A stretch of 64,000 bases of DNA, taken from positions 124,001 through 188,000 of the forward strand of contig JANQQU010000022.1 of the NCBI GenBank assembly GCA_028284905.1, read 5' to 3'. Below the pieces are notes generated by a model. The model searched no databases, had not been told where the DNA came from, and worked only from the letters and a program-made list of their open reading frames with translations. This stretch comes from Calditrichia bacterium (GTDB lineage: Bacteria; Calditrichota; Calditrichia; RBG-13-44-9; J075). Position 1 is the stretch's first letter. Each line of letters begins with the position of its first letter. Positions 1 to 8,207 of this stretch are shown here, piece by piece. A program made the translations under genes and the position numbers.

Positions 1-409
1 CAAATTTGCTGTAGTCCATTCGGTATAGATGATCCCCGGAAAGAATCAGAACATAATCCCCATGGTCCTGAATAAATTGCAGATTTTGCCGAACGGCATC
101 GGCGGTACCTTGATACCAGTCCCGATTGTCCACGGTTTGTTGTGCGGAAAGAATTGTGATAAAATCGCGCGAAAAGATGCTGAACCGGTATGTCAAAAAG
201 ATATGCCGATGCAAAGACTCCGCGCTAAACTGGGTACAGATATAAATTCGTGAATATCCGGAATGCAGGCAATTTGAGATGGGAATATCAATTAAGCGAA
301 ATTTTCCGGCGATCGGCACTGCCGGTTTGGAGCGCTGTTGGGTTAAAGGGTATAACCGGGAGCCTTGTCCGCCGGCCAGAATCATCGTCACTACCTTGGG
401 CTTTGCCAT
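1..409 (-). CDS. glgC: Glucose-1-phosphate adenylyltransferase, 5' part (runs off the window)
   Basis: ADP-glucose pyrophosphorylase makes ADP-glucose from glucose-1-phosphate and ATP for glycogen synthesis. The first 136 codons are present on the minus strand and the gene continues beyond position 1. Visible family signatures are the N-terminal nucleotide loop ([13 protein letters not shown]), the [20 protein letters not shown] stretch, WYQGTADAV near residue 96, and [11 protein letters not shown] near the cut end. The ATG at 407-409 is preceded by a GAGAGGGA ribosome binding site. It is transcribed divergently from the CsgG-like operon. Identification is by motif and is firm; regulation cannot be judged because the rest of the protein is missing. 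Confidence 0.95.
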   Translation of the reverse strand, partial: MAKPKVVTMILAGGQGSRLYPLTQQRSKPAVPIAGKFRLIDIPISNCLHSGYSRIYICTQFSAESLHRHIFLTYRFSIFSRDFITILSAQQTVDNRDWYQGTADAVRQNLQFIQDHGDYVLILSGDHLYRMDYSKF

Positions 410-735
410 GAGTAATCCCTCTCTTTTGAATGCGAAAAATTGAAAATCCGGAAGTAAAATCTGCAGATATTGCTCTACCCGGAAGGTGTCTCGCTTTGTT
501 TACCGGGCATGCCAAGTTAAAGCTTTTTATTATTTTATACAAATAGTAAAAGTTTCGTTTCGGTGAATAATTCGCAATGGAAAAGAAACTATTCTCCAAT
601 TTAATGATGAGCATTAAGAATAGACCGCGGTCACATTGTAGGGGGCACATGCTCGCTGTCACAGATTTCAAAAAATGAATTATCCATTTTAAGAACGACT
701 AACAGGAAGGTTCACCAATTTAAGGAGGTGTCATC
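410..735. other. Divergent intergenic region, glgC / CsgG-like operon
   Basis: This 326-base AT-rich spacer separates two divergent genes and must carry both promoters. I could not pick a convincing -35/-10 pair on either strand, in contrast to several other spacers here. The right end holds a strong ribosome binding site (AAGGAGGTG at 723-731). No RNA gene or reliable small ORF was seen. Confidence 0.5.
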
Positions 736-1791
736 ATGAAAAATTTCATCGGACATCTTTACAGATTTTGCGACCAGCGTGCGACAGGCGCATTTGCCCT
801 GATGCTGGGAGCCGTATTCGTTTTCAGTATTGGGTTTGCTAATTCTAACGCCCATCAGCTGGATTTGCAAACAGCAATTGTTAGCTATAAATCCGCCGAT
901 TATGATACGGCGATTCAGCTGTTGTCAGCTATTGTCGCGGATGAAAGCGCAGATATTGAGCATCGCAAGGATGCATTGCGATATCTGGGTAGATGCTATA
1001 TGGCCAAGCGCTTAACCGACAAAGCCCGCGATGTAGTCCTGGAATTATTGGAGTTGGAGCCACCAATTGTGGAGTTTGATCCCGATAGCGAATCCCCGGC
1101 CCTAATGAAGGTTTACTACGAAGCCCGTAAGAATATGACCGGCAGCTATCAGGTAGAACGGGCAGATCCTGGTATTAAAACCATGGCAATTATGGATTTT
1201 CAGAACAGTTCAATCGATCAGAAAGAAAAATTCGACCCAATGGAAAAAGGGTTCTCGGATTTGATGATCAACCGCTTGAACGGCTCCACCCAGCTGAAAG
1301 TGGTTGAGCGGGAACGGATCCAGTGGATATTAGATGAGCTGAAAATTCAAAACCAGTTTAATATGAAAGATGCTGTTCGCGCCGGTGAACAGTTAGGGGT
1401 TCATGTCGTATTGTTTGGCAGTTTTATCATTGTCAAAAAGGAGCTTTGGCTCAGTGCCCGATTGGTAAAAGTAGAGAGTAGTGAAATTCTGCTGACCGAG
1501 GAAGTGCGCGGCAAGGTGGATGATTTTTTTACCCTGATCGATGATTTAAGCCGAAAAGTTTCCCGGGCAATCGATGAAGATGTTGAAGTTACAGCAGCAG
1601 AAAAATCTGCCAAACCAAATTCACTGGAAGCGATGATTGCATATTCCGAGGGACTGGCGCTGCTGGAAAAATCCGAGTATGACCTTGCCTACGAAAAATT
1701 TCAGGACGCCCTGAAGTATGATCCCAAGTATACCCGGGCCCGCCAAAAAGCGGAAAGTATCAAATATCTTCTGCTTTATAGCGAAGGTTAG
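736..1791 (+). CDS. CsgG-domain protein flanked by TPR repeats
   Basis: This is a 351-residue exported protein of unknown exact role. An N-terminal hydrophobic segment (about residues 18-38) is followed by TPR-like helices (about 45-110), then a CsgG/curli-assembly-like domain (about 145-280) recognisable from IKTMAIMDFQNSS, a 'LKVVERERIQWILDEL' helix and GVHVVLFGSF. A further TPR-like helix pair ends the protein (about 295-345). CsgG itself is the curli secretion pore, but this domain is widely reused in FCB bacteria in periplasmic or lipoprotein contexts. The start is well set by AAGGAGGTGTCATC-ATG. It is the first of three collinear genes, followed by a paralogue with the same TPR-CsgG-TPR order. 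There is no lipobox, so it is probably periplasmic or inner-membrane anchored. Confidence 0.8.
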   Translation: MKNFIGHLYRFCDQRATGAFALMLGAVFVFSIGFANSNAHQLDLQTAIVSYKSADYDTAIQLLSAIVADESADIEHRKDALRYLGRCYMAKRLTDKARDVVLELLELEPPIVEFDPDSESPALMKVYYEARKNMTGSYQVERADPGIKTMAIMDFQNSSIDQKEKFDPMEKGFSDLMINRLNGSTQLKVVERERIQWILDELKIQNQFNMKDAVRAGEQLGVHVVLFGSFIIVKKELWLSARLVKVESSEILLTEEVRGKVDDFFTLIDDLSRKVSRAIDEDVEVTAAEKSAKPNSLEAMIAYSEGLALLEKSEYDLAYEKFQDALKYDPKYTRARQKAESIKYLLLYSEG

Positions 1792-1832
1792 AGTTAAACT
1801 GCCGCTGTGGCTAAAATCAGAATCTTGAGACA

Positions 1833-3152
1833 ATGAAAGAATATTTGATGAAATCTACTTTATGGCGTTGGGGACTACTGGCCAGCCTTTTACTGGGCTG
1901 GTCCTGTGCTTCAGTTAACTATCAGGCGGATGAATCCAACTTCCGGGAAGAGATCGATCGGCTGGAAGCAAAAGTGCTCGATAATCCCAATGATATGGAA
2001 GCCTGGCGGGATTTAGGAGCAATTTATTTTCAGACGCAGTCTTACAAGAAAGCCCAGAAAGCCCTTTTCAAAGCGGCAAAGCATTTGAAGAACGATCCCA
2101 AGACACTGTTTTTCGTTGGTCTGTCGTTTGAATTTGACGGAGACGAAGTCGCCGCTCTGAAAGTTTATAAGCAATATCAGAAGGTTTCCCGCCTCTCCGG
2201 GTATCGCCGCTTGATGAAAGGGCGTCACGATTGGATGCTGCGGGAAGTTGCCCGGGCACATGCTCGCCTGCTGGTTCAGGATACGCTAAACACCATTTCC
2301 GTTGCACCGGGCGCAGTGGCTGTTTTTCCGATGCTCTACAACGGTAATGATCCACAGTTCTCGTACCTGGGCCGGGGAATGAGTGAGATGCTGCTGATTG
2401 ATCTGGGGAAAATTCCGAATCTTCGCCTGGTAGAACGTATCCGCACCCAAACGCTTTTGAATGAGCTTAAATTAGCGGAACAGCCATTCATCGATCCTTC
2501 AACAGCGCCGCGCCATGGCCGCCTGGTTGGTGCGACAAGAATTGTCGGGGGCATCTTTAATGTTTTCGGTGAATCACAAATGCGCGTTGATATGTCCTAT
2601 TGGGATACCGAAGCGGCCAGCTTCCCACAGGTAACCGATAAAAGTGATGCCCTGGATAATTTTTTCCGGCTGGAAAAAGCCCTGCTGTTCGAGCTTGTCG
2701 GGAAAATGGAAATAGCGCTAACCCCGGAAGAGCGCAACCGTTTGATGCATATACCGACCAGAAACATCCGTGCTTTTATTGAATTTTGTAAAGGATTGAC
2801 CGAAGAAGACGCCGGCAATTTTGATGCTGCGGGTGGATTCTATCAGAGTGCCGTTTCGCTGGATCCCAACTTCATGATGGCGAACGAAGCATTGGAGAGA
2901 AGTGAAGATATACAGGCGAGTAACGGCAGTATCCAGGCGATGTCTCAAAAGGGACTCGCTGTTGATGGCCGGAAGAAAACGGTTCGACAAACTGGCATGG
3001 TCAACAACATGCTGCAAACGATGACGAATAACATCGGCAGTGGATTTGTCGCCGCAGGGGAAGATGGCCGAAAATCCGCAGAGGAATTGGTTCAGTCGAG
3101 CGCCGGGGCTGGTAATCTGCCGGAACCACCGCCGCCACCGCCGCAGCGATAA
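1833..3152 (+). CDS. CsgG-like TPR lipoprotein, paralogue of the preceding gene
   Basis: This 439-residue probable lipoprotein has the signal LLASLLLGWSC, where the Cys would be lipidated although the lipobox is imperfect. TPR repeats lie at about residues 40-115. A CsgG/TolB-N-like domain follows at about 150-300 (VAVFPMLYNG, 'LRLVERIRTQTLLNEL', GATRIVGGIFNVFG), then another TPR unit at about 315-355. The C-terminus is low complexity and ends in a run of prolines. The domain order copies the upstream gene, so the pair probably arose by duplication. An ATG at 1848 is an alternative start; neither has a strong ribosome binding site. Function is unknown; periplasmic assembly or secretion scaffolding is inference. 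Confidence 0.8.
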   Translation: MKEYLMKSTLWRWGLLASLLLGWSCASVNYQADESNFREEIDRLEAKVLDNPNDMEAWRDLGAIYFQTQSYKKAQKALFKAAKHLKNDPKTLFFVGLSFEFDGDEVAALKVYKQYQKVSRLSGYRRLMKGRHDWMLREVARAHARLLVQDTLNTISVAPGAVAVFPMLYNGNDPQFSYLGRGMSEMLLIDLGKIPNLRLVERIRTQTLLNELKLAEQPFIDPSTAPRHGRLVGATRIVGGIFNVFGESQMRVDMSYWDTEAASFPQVTDKSDALDNFFRLEKALLFELVGKMEIALTPEERNRLMHIPTRNIRAFIEFCKGLTEEDAGNFDAAGGFYQSAVSLDPNFMMANEALERSEDIQASNGSIQAMSQKGLAVDGRKKTVRQTGMVNNMLQTMTNNIGSGFVAAGEDGRKSAEELVQSSAGAGNLPEPPPPPPQR

Positions 3153-3227
3153 CCAATTTGGTTTTGATATCTCCTGGGAGTAATAAAACTGTTGCTTGAT
3201 AAATCACTTGAAAGACAGGTGTGCAGT

Positions 3228-4313
3228 ATGAAAAAATGGTGTTTACTAATTCTGATTCTGGCGATCAATAGCGCCTTTGCTAACGAATATGGGCTCTTGA
3301 ATAGTAAGTATGTGGTTTCCATTCAGGAGAACTATCAGTCTCGCAGTCTGGATGCAGCCGAGGGTAATAACACTGATCTATCCCAATTCAGCAGCGTCTT
3401 TCGGGTGTATATGCCTTTTAATCCACAATTCAACCTCTCTTTGTGGGGGGCACAGCTACGAACAGGTGGCGATCCGGAAACAATCTCCGGCCTCTCCGAT
3501 ATTCAAGTTTCCGCCAGCTATTTTCTGAATTCTATCAATACCGTTTTTAGTTTAAAAACCAACCTGCCCAGCGGGCAAAATTCATTGTCCCTGGAAGAGT
3601 TTGCAACGGCCACCTTAATTTCTAATCCGGTCTTCCAAATGCGCGTACCGACGGTTGGGCAGGGATTCAATATTGCGCCGGGATTAGTTTGGGCCGGTCA
3701 GCTTAGTAATACTGTCGCCATTGGTTTGGGGGCCACCTATCTGGTGAAGGGAAAATATACGCCAATTTCATCCCTTGGAGAATTCGATCCTGGCGATGAA
3801 TTGTTACTTACCCTGGGCATTGATCACCGGATAAACGATAGCGCAACTTTAAGCGGCAATTTTATTTTCAATAACTATGGTACGGACACCTTCGCCGGCT
3901 CGGAACAGTTCGCAGCCGGGAATAAAATCGTCGCAACGCTGAAATTTCAAAAATTCTTCCAATTCAACGAACTGGTTTTACTTACCCGTTTCCGCTCCCA
4001 GGGAAAAAGCGATGTGCTCGGGCTGAACATTCAGGATAAGGTAATTCCCGACAATTTTCAGTTGTTGAGCCAATACACTCTGGTATTTAATCCGGTTTGG
4101 CGACTGGGGCTTTTTGCCGAGGCACGGTTTTATGAATCTTTACCGAGAAATTGGACCGGAGGGCAATTATACGGCTTCGGCATTGCGCCGGCAGTTGCGC
4201 TAGGGAACCATTTTCAAATTCCCCTGAACCTGCGATATCATCATGGCAGCCTTGGCAATGACAGTGGTTATGACGGTTTTTCTACTACGCTGGGAATCAC
4301 ACTGATGTATTAA
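3228..4313 (+). CDS. Predicted outer-membrane beta-barrel protein
   Basis: This 361-residue protein has a clear signal peptide (MKKWCLLILILAINSAFA). Its body consists of alternating amphipathic strands rich in aromatic and Gly residues, ends in ...TLGITLMY, and is typical of a porin- or transporter-like barrel. No named family is recognised with certainty. I place the start at 3228, where the signal peptide begins, rather than at the upstream in-frame Met at 3192, which would add 12 non-signal residues. It closes the operon after the two CsgG-like proteins (75 bp after the second), so it may be their outer-membrane partner. That link is inferred from position only. Confidence 0.75.
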   Translation: MKKWCLLILILAINSAFANEYGLLNSKYVVSIQENYQSRSLDAAEGNNTDLSQFSSVFRVYMPFNPQFNLSLWGAQLRTGGDPETISGLSDIQVSASYFLNSINTVFSLKTNLPSGQNSLSLEEFATATLISNPVFQMRVPTVGQGFNIAPGLVWAGQLSNTVAIGLGATYLVKGKYTPISSLGEFDPGDELLLTLGIDHRINDSATLSGNFIFNNYGTDTFAGSEQFAAGNKIVATLKFQKFFQFNELVLLTRFRSQGKSDVLGLNIQDKVIPDNFQLLSQYTLVFNPVWRLGLFAEARFYESLPRNWTGGQLYGFGIAPAVALGNHFQIPLNLRYHHGSLGNDSGYDGFSTTLGITLMY

Positions 4314-4445
4314 AATTCGCATCCTGACTATCCCACAGGTGAATTAGTTTGCCTGTGCTTCATACTGATAATTTCCAAATCCCAACAAAGCATTTCGTTT
4401 TTTCCCGAAGGTTCTGTAAATTTCTCCTTCACTTTTGGAGGGGAA

Positions 4446-5090
4446 ATGACACGAAAACGGAAAAGAATACTCAGCGTTTTATTTATCGTCGCTTTGATCG
4501 CACTTGCCTGGCAATATTTCTCCAGCAATCTGGCTGCTTTAAAAATCAAACCGATAACCCCGGAACCGCCAGTGGCAGTGGTGGATTCTGCCAGCAATCT
4601 TACCTTGCTAGACAGCCTTTCCCAATTGCAAGCCCAGTTTCAAAGTGATGACGGCAAAGTCCGCGTGGTAGCAATACTTTCTCCCACCTGGTTGATTTCT
4701 CAGCGTGGTTTTAACAGCATGCTGCAATTACGCAAAAATTTACCGGATCCATCACTGCAAATCTATATTCTCTGGATGCCGATTATGCCGGAGGATAACT
4801 ACGAGAAGGCGGCTGTACTGGCTGCTAATGCAGCGGAGATCGATAATTTTGTGCAATTTTGGGATGATGGCCAACTCAGTGGGCAGCTATGGCAGCAGAC
4901 GCTATTGTTAAATCAAACTGCCTGGGATGTTTATTTGCTTTACGGTAAAGATCGAATATGGGATGCGGAACCGGGCGTGCCGGATTTCTGGATGCGCCAG
5001 CTGAAAGGCCTGGTAGAAGCCCCGTTGTATGATGCCGAAGCTTTCTCGGAAAATGTGCAGATCTTGCTGGACGGCGGATTGCTGAATTAA
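4446..5090 (+). CDS. Thioredoxin-like membrane-anchored protein lacking redox cysteines
   Basis: This 214-residue protein has one N-terminal transmembrane anchor (about residues 7-25) and a periplasmic domain. The stretch VVAILSPTWLISQRG followed by LQIYILWMPIMPEDN and AWDVYLLYG resembles a thioredoxin-fold family in which the first loop normally reads SPTCxxC. Here that loop reads SPTWLIS, so both expected cysteines are absent and simple thiol redox chemistry is unlikely. The start follows a strong GGAGGGGAA site. It stands alone between the CsgG-like operon and the opposing proline dehydrogenase gene. The fold assignment rests on pattern memory; a structural search would settle it. Confidence 0.6.
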   Translation: MTRKRKRILSVLFIVALIALAWQYFSSNLAALKIKPITPEPPVAVVDSASNLTLLDSLSQLQAQFQSDDGKVRVVAILSPTWLISQRGFNSMLQLRKNLPDPSLQIYILWMPIMPEDNYEKAAVLAANAAEIDNFVQFWDDGQLSGQLWQQTLLLNQTAWDVYLLYGKDRIWDAEPGVPDFWMRQLKGLVEAPLYDAEAFSENVQILLDGGLLN

Positions 5091-5108
5091 CCTGTTTCCA
5101 GAAAATGA

Positions 5109-6014
5109 TTAAGTCGGCTGGCGGGAAAACATACCGCTAACAACATGCCCGATAATGTCCGGATTTTCTTTCAGGCGTCGGGTGGAATAATGCTTCCATT
5201 CTGCGCCGAATGGCACATACACCCGCAATTTATGACCGGCCTTAAGAATGACCTTCCGTAAGGTCGGTGTTACTCCCAACAACATCTGAAACTCATAGCG
5301 GTTACTCTGCACATTCAACCGGTCAATGAGGCGCAATGCTTCCCAGACCACTTTCTCATCATGTGTTGCTATGCCAACATAACAATTATTTTGAAATAGT
5401 TTTTCCAGGATGTAGCTGAAGTTTCCAATAACCACTTCCCGATCTTTATAAGCGATTCGGTAGGGCTCGATGTAAATACCTTTGCAAATACGCAAGTTGG
5501 GATTTATCGGAATTAACTTGTTGATGTCGCTGACGGTGCGGCGCAGGTAGGCTTGTAAAACAGTGCCGACATTATCAAACTCTTCCCGTAAATGCAGGAA
5601 CATGTCGAGCGTCTCATTGGTGGTAGTATGGTCTTCCATGTCTATGCGAACAAAGTTATTGTACTTGCCAGCATAGGTTACCAGGGAGCGGATATTCTCA
5701 TAACAAAATTTCTGGTCCAGCTTCAAACCCATGTGGGTGGGCTTGATGGAGATGTTGCTGTCAAGGTTTTCGCTGTCAATTCGGTCGAGCACCTGTTTAT
5801 AGATTTCTACGGCTTTTGTTGCCTGGTCCTTACCGGTAATCTCTTCACCCAGTACATCAACGGTTGCACAGGCGCCTTCATCCATCAGCGCTTTAACTGT
5901 ATCTACGGCATCGTCGATGCTTTCGCCGGCAATGTAAGGTTTTGCAAAATAACCGATAATTGGTTTGGGGACGTAGGGGAGTGTGTAGCTGACCGTCTTG
6001 TTGAATAGTTTCAT
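5109..6014 (-). CDS. Proline dehydrogenase (FAD-dependent)
   Basis: Monofunctional proline dehydrogenase oxidises proline to pyrroline-5-carboxylate and passes electrons to the membrane quinone pool. The 301-residue length matches the stand-alone bacterial family rather than the large PutA fusion. Family signatures are SIKPTHMGL (flavin-barrel strand), VRIDMEDHTTT, LRICKGIYIEP and the C-terminal VPFGAEWKHYSTRRLKEN substrate-binding helix with paired arginines. The ATG follows CAGGAGCGCTT and a near-consensus promoter lies at 6056-6084. No P5C dehydrogenase is adjacent. Ornithine aminotransferase at 58589 yields the same intermediate, P5C, so both feed one catabolic branch. Confidence 0.95.
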   Translation of the reverse strand: MKLFNKTVSYTLPYVPKPIIGYFAKPYIAGESIDDAVDTVKALMDEGACATVDVLGEEITGKDQATKAVEIYKQVLDRIDSENLDSNISIKPTHMGLKLDQKFCYENIRSLVTYAGKYNNFVRIDMEDHTTTNETLDMFLHLREEFDNVGTVLQAYLRRTVSDINKLIPINPNLRICKGIYIEPYRIAYKDREVVIGNFSYILEKLFQNNCYVGIATHDEKVVWEALRLIDRLNVQSNRYEFQMLLGVTPTLRKVILKAGHKLRVYVPFGAEWKHYSTRRLKENPDIIGHVVSGMFSRQPT

Positions 6015-6055
6015 AAGCGCTCCTGTTCACAGCATGTTAGCAGACCATAAGACAA

Positions 6056-6084
6056 AAAATACACGTTTTAGATAATTTTGTCAA
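6056..6084 (-). promoter_or_regulatory. Promoter of proline dehydrogenase
   Basis: Read on the minus strand: TTGACA (6079-6084), a 17-bp spacer, then TATTTT (6056-6061). The predicted start of transcription is near 6049, leaving a leader of about 35 nt. The -35 box is perfect for a housekeeping sigma factor. Confidence 0.7.
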
Positions 6085-6135
6085 AATGTTTTTAATAATG
6101 CTTCAGGCAGAACGCTGATAGAGGATAAAATGGGA

Positions 6136-6193
6136 AAGCCCGAAACGGAAAATAATGCATAAATGACATCGCATTCGTTTCCATTTCGGGCTT
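6136..6193 (-). terminator. Hairpin terminator after the PEGA gene
   Basis: AAGCCCGAAA (6136-6145) pairs with TTTCGGGCTT (6184-6193), and the stem continues inward through GGAAA/TTTCC after one mismatch. It lies just downstream of the minus-strand PEGA gene and is followed on that strand by a T-rich stretch, so it fits termination of the 11069-6214 operon. Confidence 0.6.
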
Positions 6194-6213
6194 AATTGGC
6201 GAGAACCGAAAAA

Positions 6214-7005
6214 TTACTTCCAGATAACCATGTAAATTAGGCCGGCCAGGGAGGCATACGAGACACCTAGGGTGATCTCAGAGAGGCGATCGTATTTCTG
6301 GGTGCTATCCCAATACTGATCGCGGAGCCCGGCATCTCCGGTTTGGCTATACTTATCGAAATTGCTATCTGCCTGATTCTTGAAATAAAAAGAGGCCCAA
6401 TGGCTGGCAACGGTCAACGCAAGCAGTGAAAATTTGCTCTTGATATGCCGCTTCGGAATCACCCCGAGCAGTTGGGGCTTTTCACGGTCTTCGATAAAGC
6501 TATCATCCTTTTCCAAATGGGCGAGAATCGATTTGTTCTCATTCAGCTGAAATTCATAATCCTTAAATCCATGCTTGCTCAGGCGAAAAAATTTCCCACG
6601 ATTCGGCTCAAAAGGAATATAGAGCGGGGTCATGCCCAGGCGCGTAGTGTCGGCGTATAATTCCGCGCCGAAAGGAGTAGAATTCACATAAATCGGACTG
6701 CTGAATTTTGTATGGATCTTGGAATCCTGATTGGGGTGTATAATCACTTCGTAGCGTTTCTCCTCAAGATTCCAGATGCCATTATTCGGAGGATAAACCT
6801 GAATCTGGTGCAGACCGGCGGAGAGAGGGAGAAGTTCCAGGGGTGTTTTACCGACGAGAACGGAATCGACCTTTACCCAGCTACCGGAAGGGGCAGAAGT
6901 AACGCTTAAGGTGCCCTGCTCGCCAGATGCATCCTGCGCAGAAAGATTCGCAGCCAAAAGTAAGGATATTGCTAGTAATAACAGCTTTGCAGAAAGGTGT
7001 TTCAT
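6214..7005 (-). CDS. PEGA-domain periplasmic protein
   Basis: This 263-residue protein has a signal peptide (about residues 1-23, cleaved after LSA). Two consecutive PEGA-type beta domains follow: GTLSVTSAPSGSWVKVDSVL with VGKTPLELLPLSAG, then SPIYVNSTPFGAELYADTTR with LGMTPLYIPF. PEGA domains occur in surface or periplasmic proteins and are thought to bind other envelope components. The C-terminus holds two hydrophobic stretches (about 190-210 and 243-262) that could anchor it. Its ATG overlaps the stop of the upstream BamB-like gene (ATGA), so the two are translationally coupled. The exact function is unknown. Confidence 0.8.
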   Translation of the reverse strand: MKHLSAKLLLLAISLLLAANLSAQDASGEQGTLSVTSAPSGSWVKVDSVLVGKTPLELLPLSAGLHQIQVYPPNNGIWNLEEKRYEVIIHPNQDSKIHTKFSSPIYVNSTPFGAELYADTTRLGMTPLYIPFEPNRGKFFRLSKHGFKDYEFQLNENKSILAHLEKDDSFIEDREKPQLLGVIPKRHIKSKFSLLALTVASHWASFYFKNQADSNFDKYSQTGDAGLRDQYWDSTQKYDRLSEITLGVSYASLAGLIYMVIWK

Positions 7006-8189
7006 TCTTCGTCTCTCCGTGCCTGTAATATTTTCTCGTTTGCCAATGCATATAATTTGTCATTGGCTGTCTGTACAATCAGATAATCCCGATAAATGAT
7101 CGGCGAGGATTTGATCGGGCGCTTGAATTGCTGCTTAAAAATCATTTCTCCGGAAAAGCGGTTGAGCACATATAAATGGCGGTCCCAGGAGGAAACATAG
7201 AGATAATCCGGAGAGGGTAGGGGAACGGTATTGACGATTCCCTTTGTTTTAAACTTCCAGATAATGTCACCGGTTTCCTTGTGCATGGCAATCACTTCAT
7301 GGGCATTGTTGCCGATATATAACACATTGTTGTAGAGAGCCGGACTGCTGAAAATAGCACCGGCAAATGCTTTCTCCCAAATGGTCTCGCCGGTATACAA
7401 ACTGATGGCATGCATTTTACCACTAACGGTGCCAATGTATACCAGGAGATCATCCAGAACCGGATGGGAAAAAATGCCCCCTTCCAGCTGAACTTTCCAT
7501 TTCTCTTCACCGGTTTCGGAATCCAGGGCATACAGCCAGCCATGATTATCACCGAAAACCAGAAAACCACTTTGCTGTGCCGGTGAACTCTGAACAGCCG
7601 CACTGGTTTTGTATTCCCAGATTTTTTCGCCGGTTTCAATATCCGCGCCAAAAACCCGGTTACGGTTGGTGCCGAAATAAATACGTTCTCCATCAACCAA
7701 CGGCGTGGTGCTGATGTGTGGATAGGATTCATCCCACAATCGTTTCGCGCGTTGCAGGTTAAAGCCCATCAGGGTTTTTTCGCCCATTTCCAGTCCGGCA
7801 TACATCACCAGGTTCTCATGGATGGTTGGCGAGGCAGCGAGGGCATGCCCCAGTTTGCCGCTGGCAATCTTTTCCCCGGTATTGTAGTCCACCATGTACA
7901 AAATGCCACTTTCCGTCGGTGCAATTATGTAATCACCCAATGCGAGCGGATGGTCTGTTACGACTGATTTTACACCTCTTTTCCAAACCACTTCCAGGGG
8001 AGGAACGATATTGTGATTGGCATAATGTTGATGCTGTGCATTACGCCCCAGGGTCAACCATTCTTTGTCCGGATCCAGCGCTTCGCTTTCCGGTAATTTT
8101 AGCTTGACCAATCCTCCACAGCCAAGGAGAAGGGAAAAGAAGATCATAAAACTGTATTGATACCAATGCTGCTTAAAATGCTTGATCAT
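7002..8189 (-). CDS. BamB-like PQQ-propeller lipoprotein
   Basis: This 395-residue lipoprotein has the lipobox LLLGC (Cys near residue 24), followed by a beta-propeller of PQQ/YWTD-type blades. Repeats of the form 'ALDSETGEEKWKV', 'AISLYTGETIWEKAF' and 'AMHKETGDIIWKF' recur about every 40 residues. BamB, with this architecture, is the scaffold lipoprotein of the outer-membrane barrel assembly machine. Here the gene sits 18 bp after a protease-propeller-Omp85 fusion and overlaps the PEGA gene, so a role alongside that barrel is plausible. The family is broad; BamB is the nearest recognised analogue, not a proven orthologue. Confidence 0.8.
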   Translation of the reverse strand: MIKHFKQHWYQYSFMIFFSLLLGCGGLVKLKLPESEALDPDKEWLTLGRNAQHQHYANHNIVPPLEVVWKRGVKSVVTDHPLALGDYIIAPTESGILYMVDYNTGEKIASGKLGHALAASPTIHENLVMYAGLEMGEKTLMGFNLQRAKRLWDESYPHISTTPLVDGERIYFGTNRNRVFGADIETGEKIWEYKTSAAVQSSPAQQSGFLVFGDNHGWLYALDSETGEEKWKVQLEGGIFSHPVLDDLLVYIGTVSGKMHAISLYTGETIWEKAFAGAIFSSPALYNNVLYIGNNAHEVIAMHKETGDIIWKFKTKGIVNTVPLPSPDYLYVSSWDRHLYVLNRFSGEMIFKQQFKRPIKSSPIIYRDYLIVQTANDKLYALANEKILQARRDEE

Positions 8190-8207
8190 ATGATAAAATA
8201 CTTTCCT

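Noticed and set aside
288-671. Minus-strand open frame of 127 codons overlapping the glgC start
   Set aside because: Its first part crosses the divergent promoter region, and the rest is glgC read in another frame. The glgC frame has clear family motifs.
4660-4720. Selenocysteine in the thioredoxin-like protein
   Set aside because: The codons at the expected cysteine positions are TGG and TCT, not TGA, and the frame contains no internal stop.
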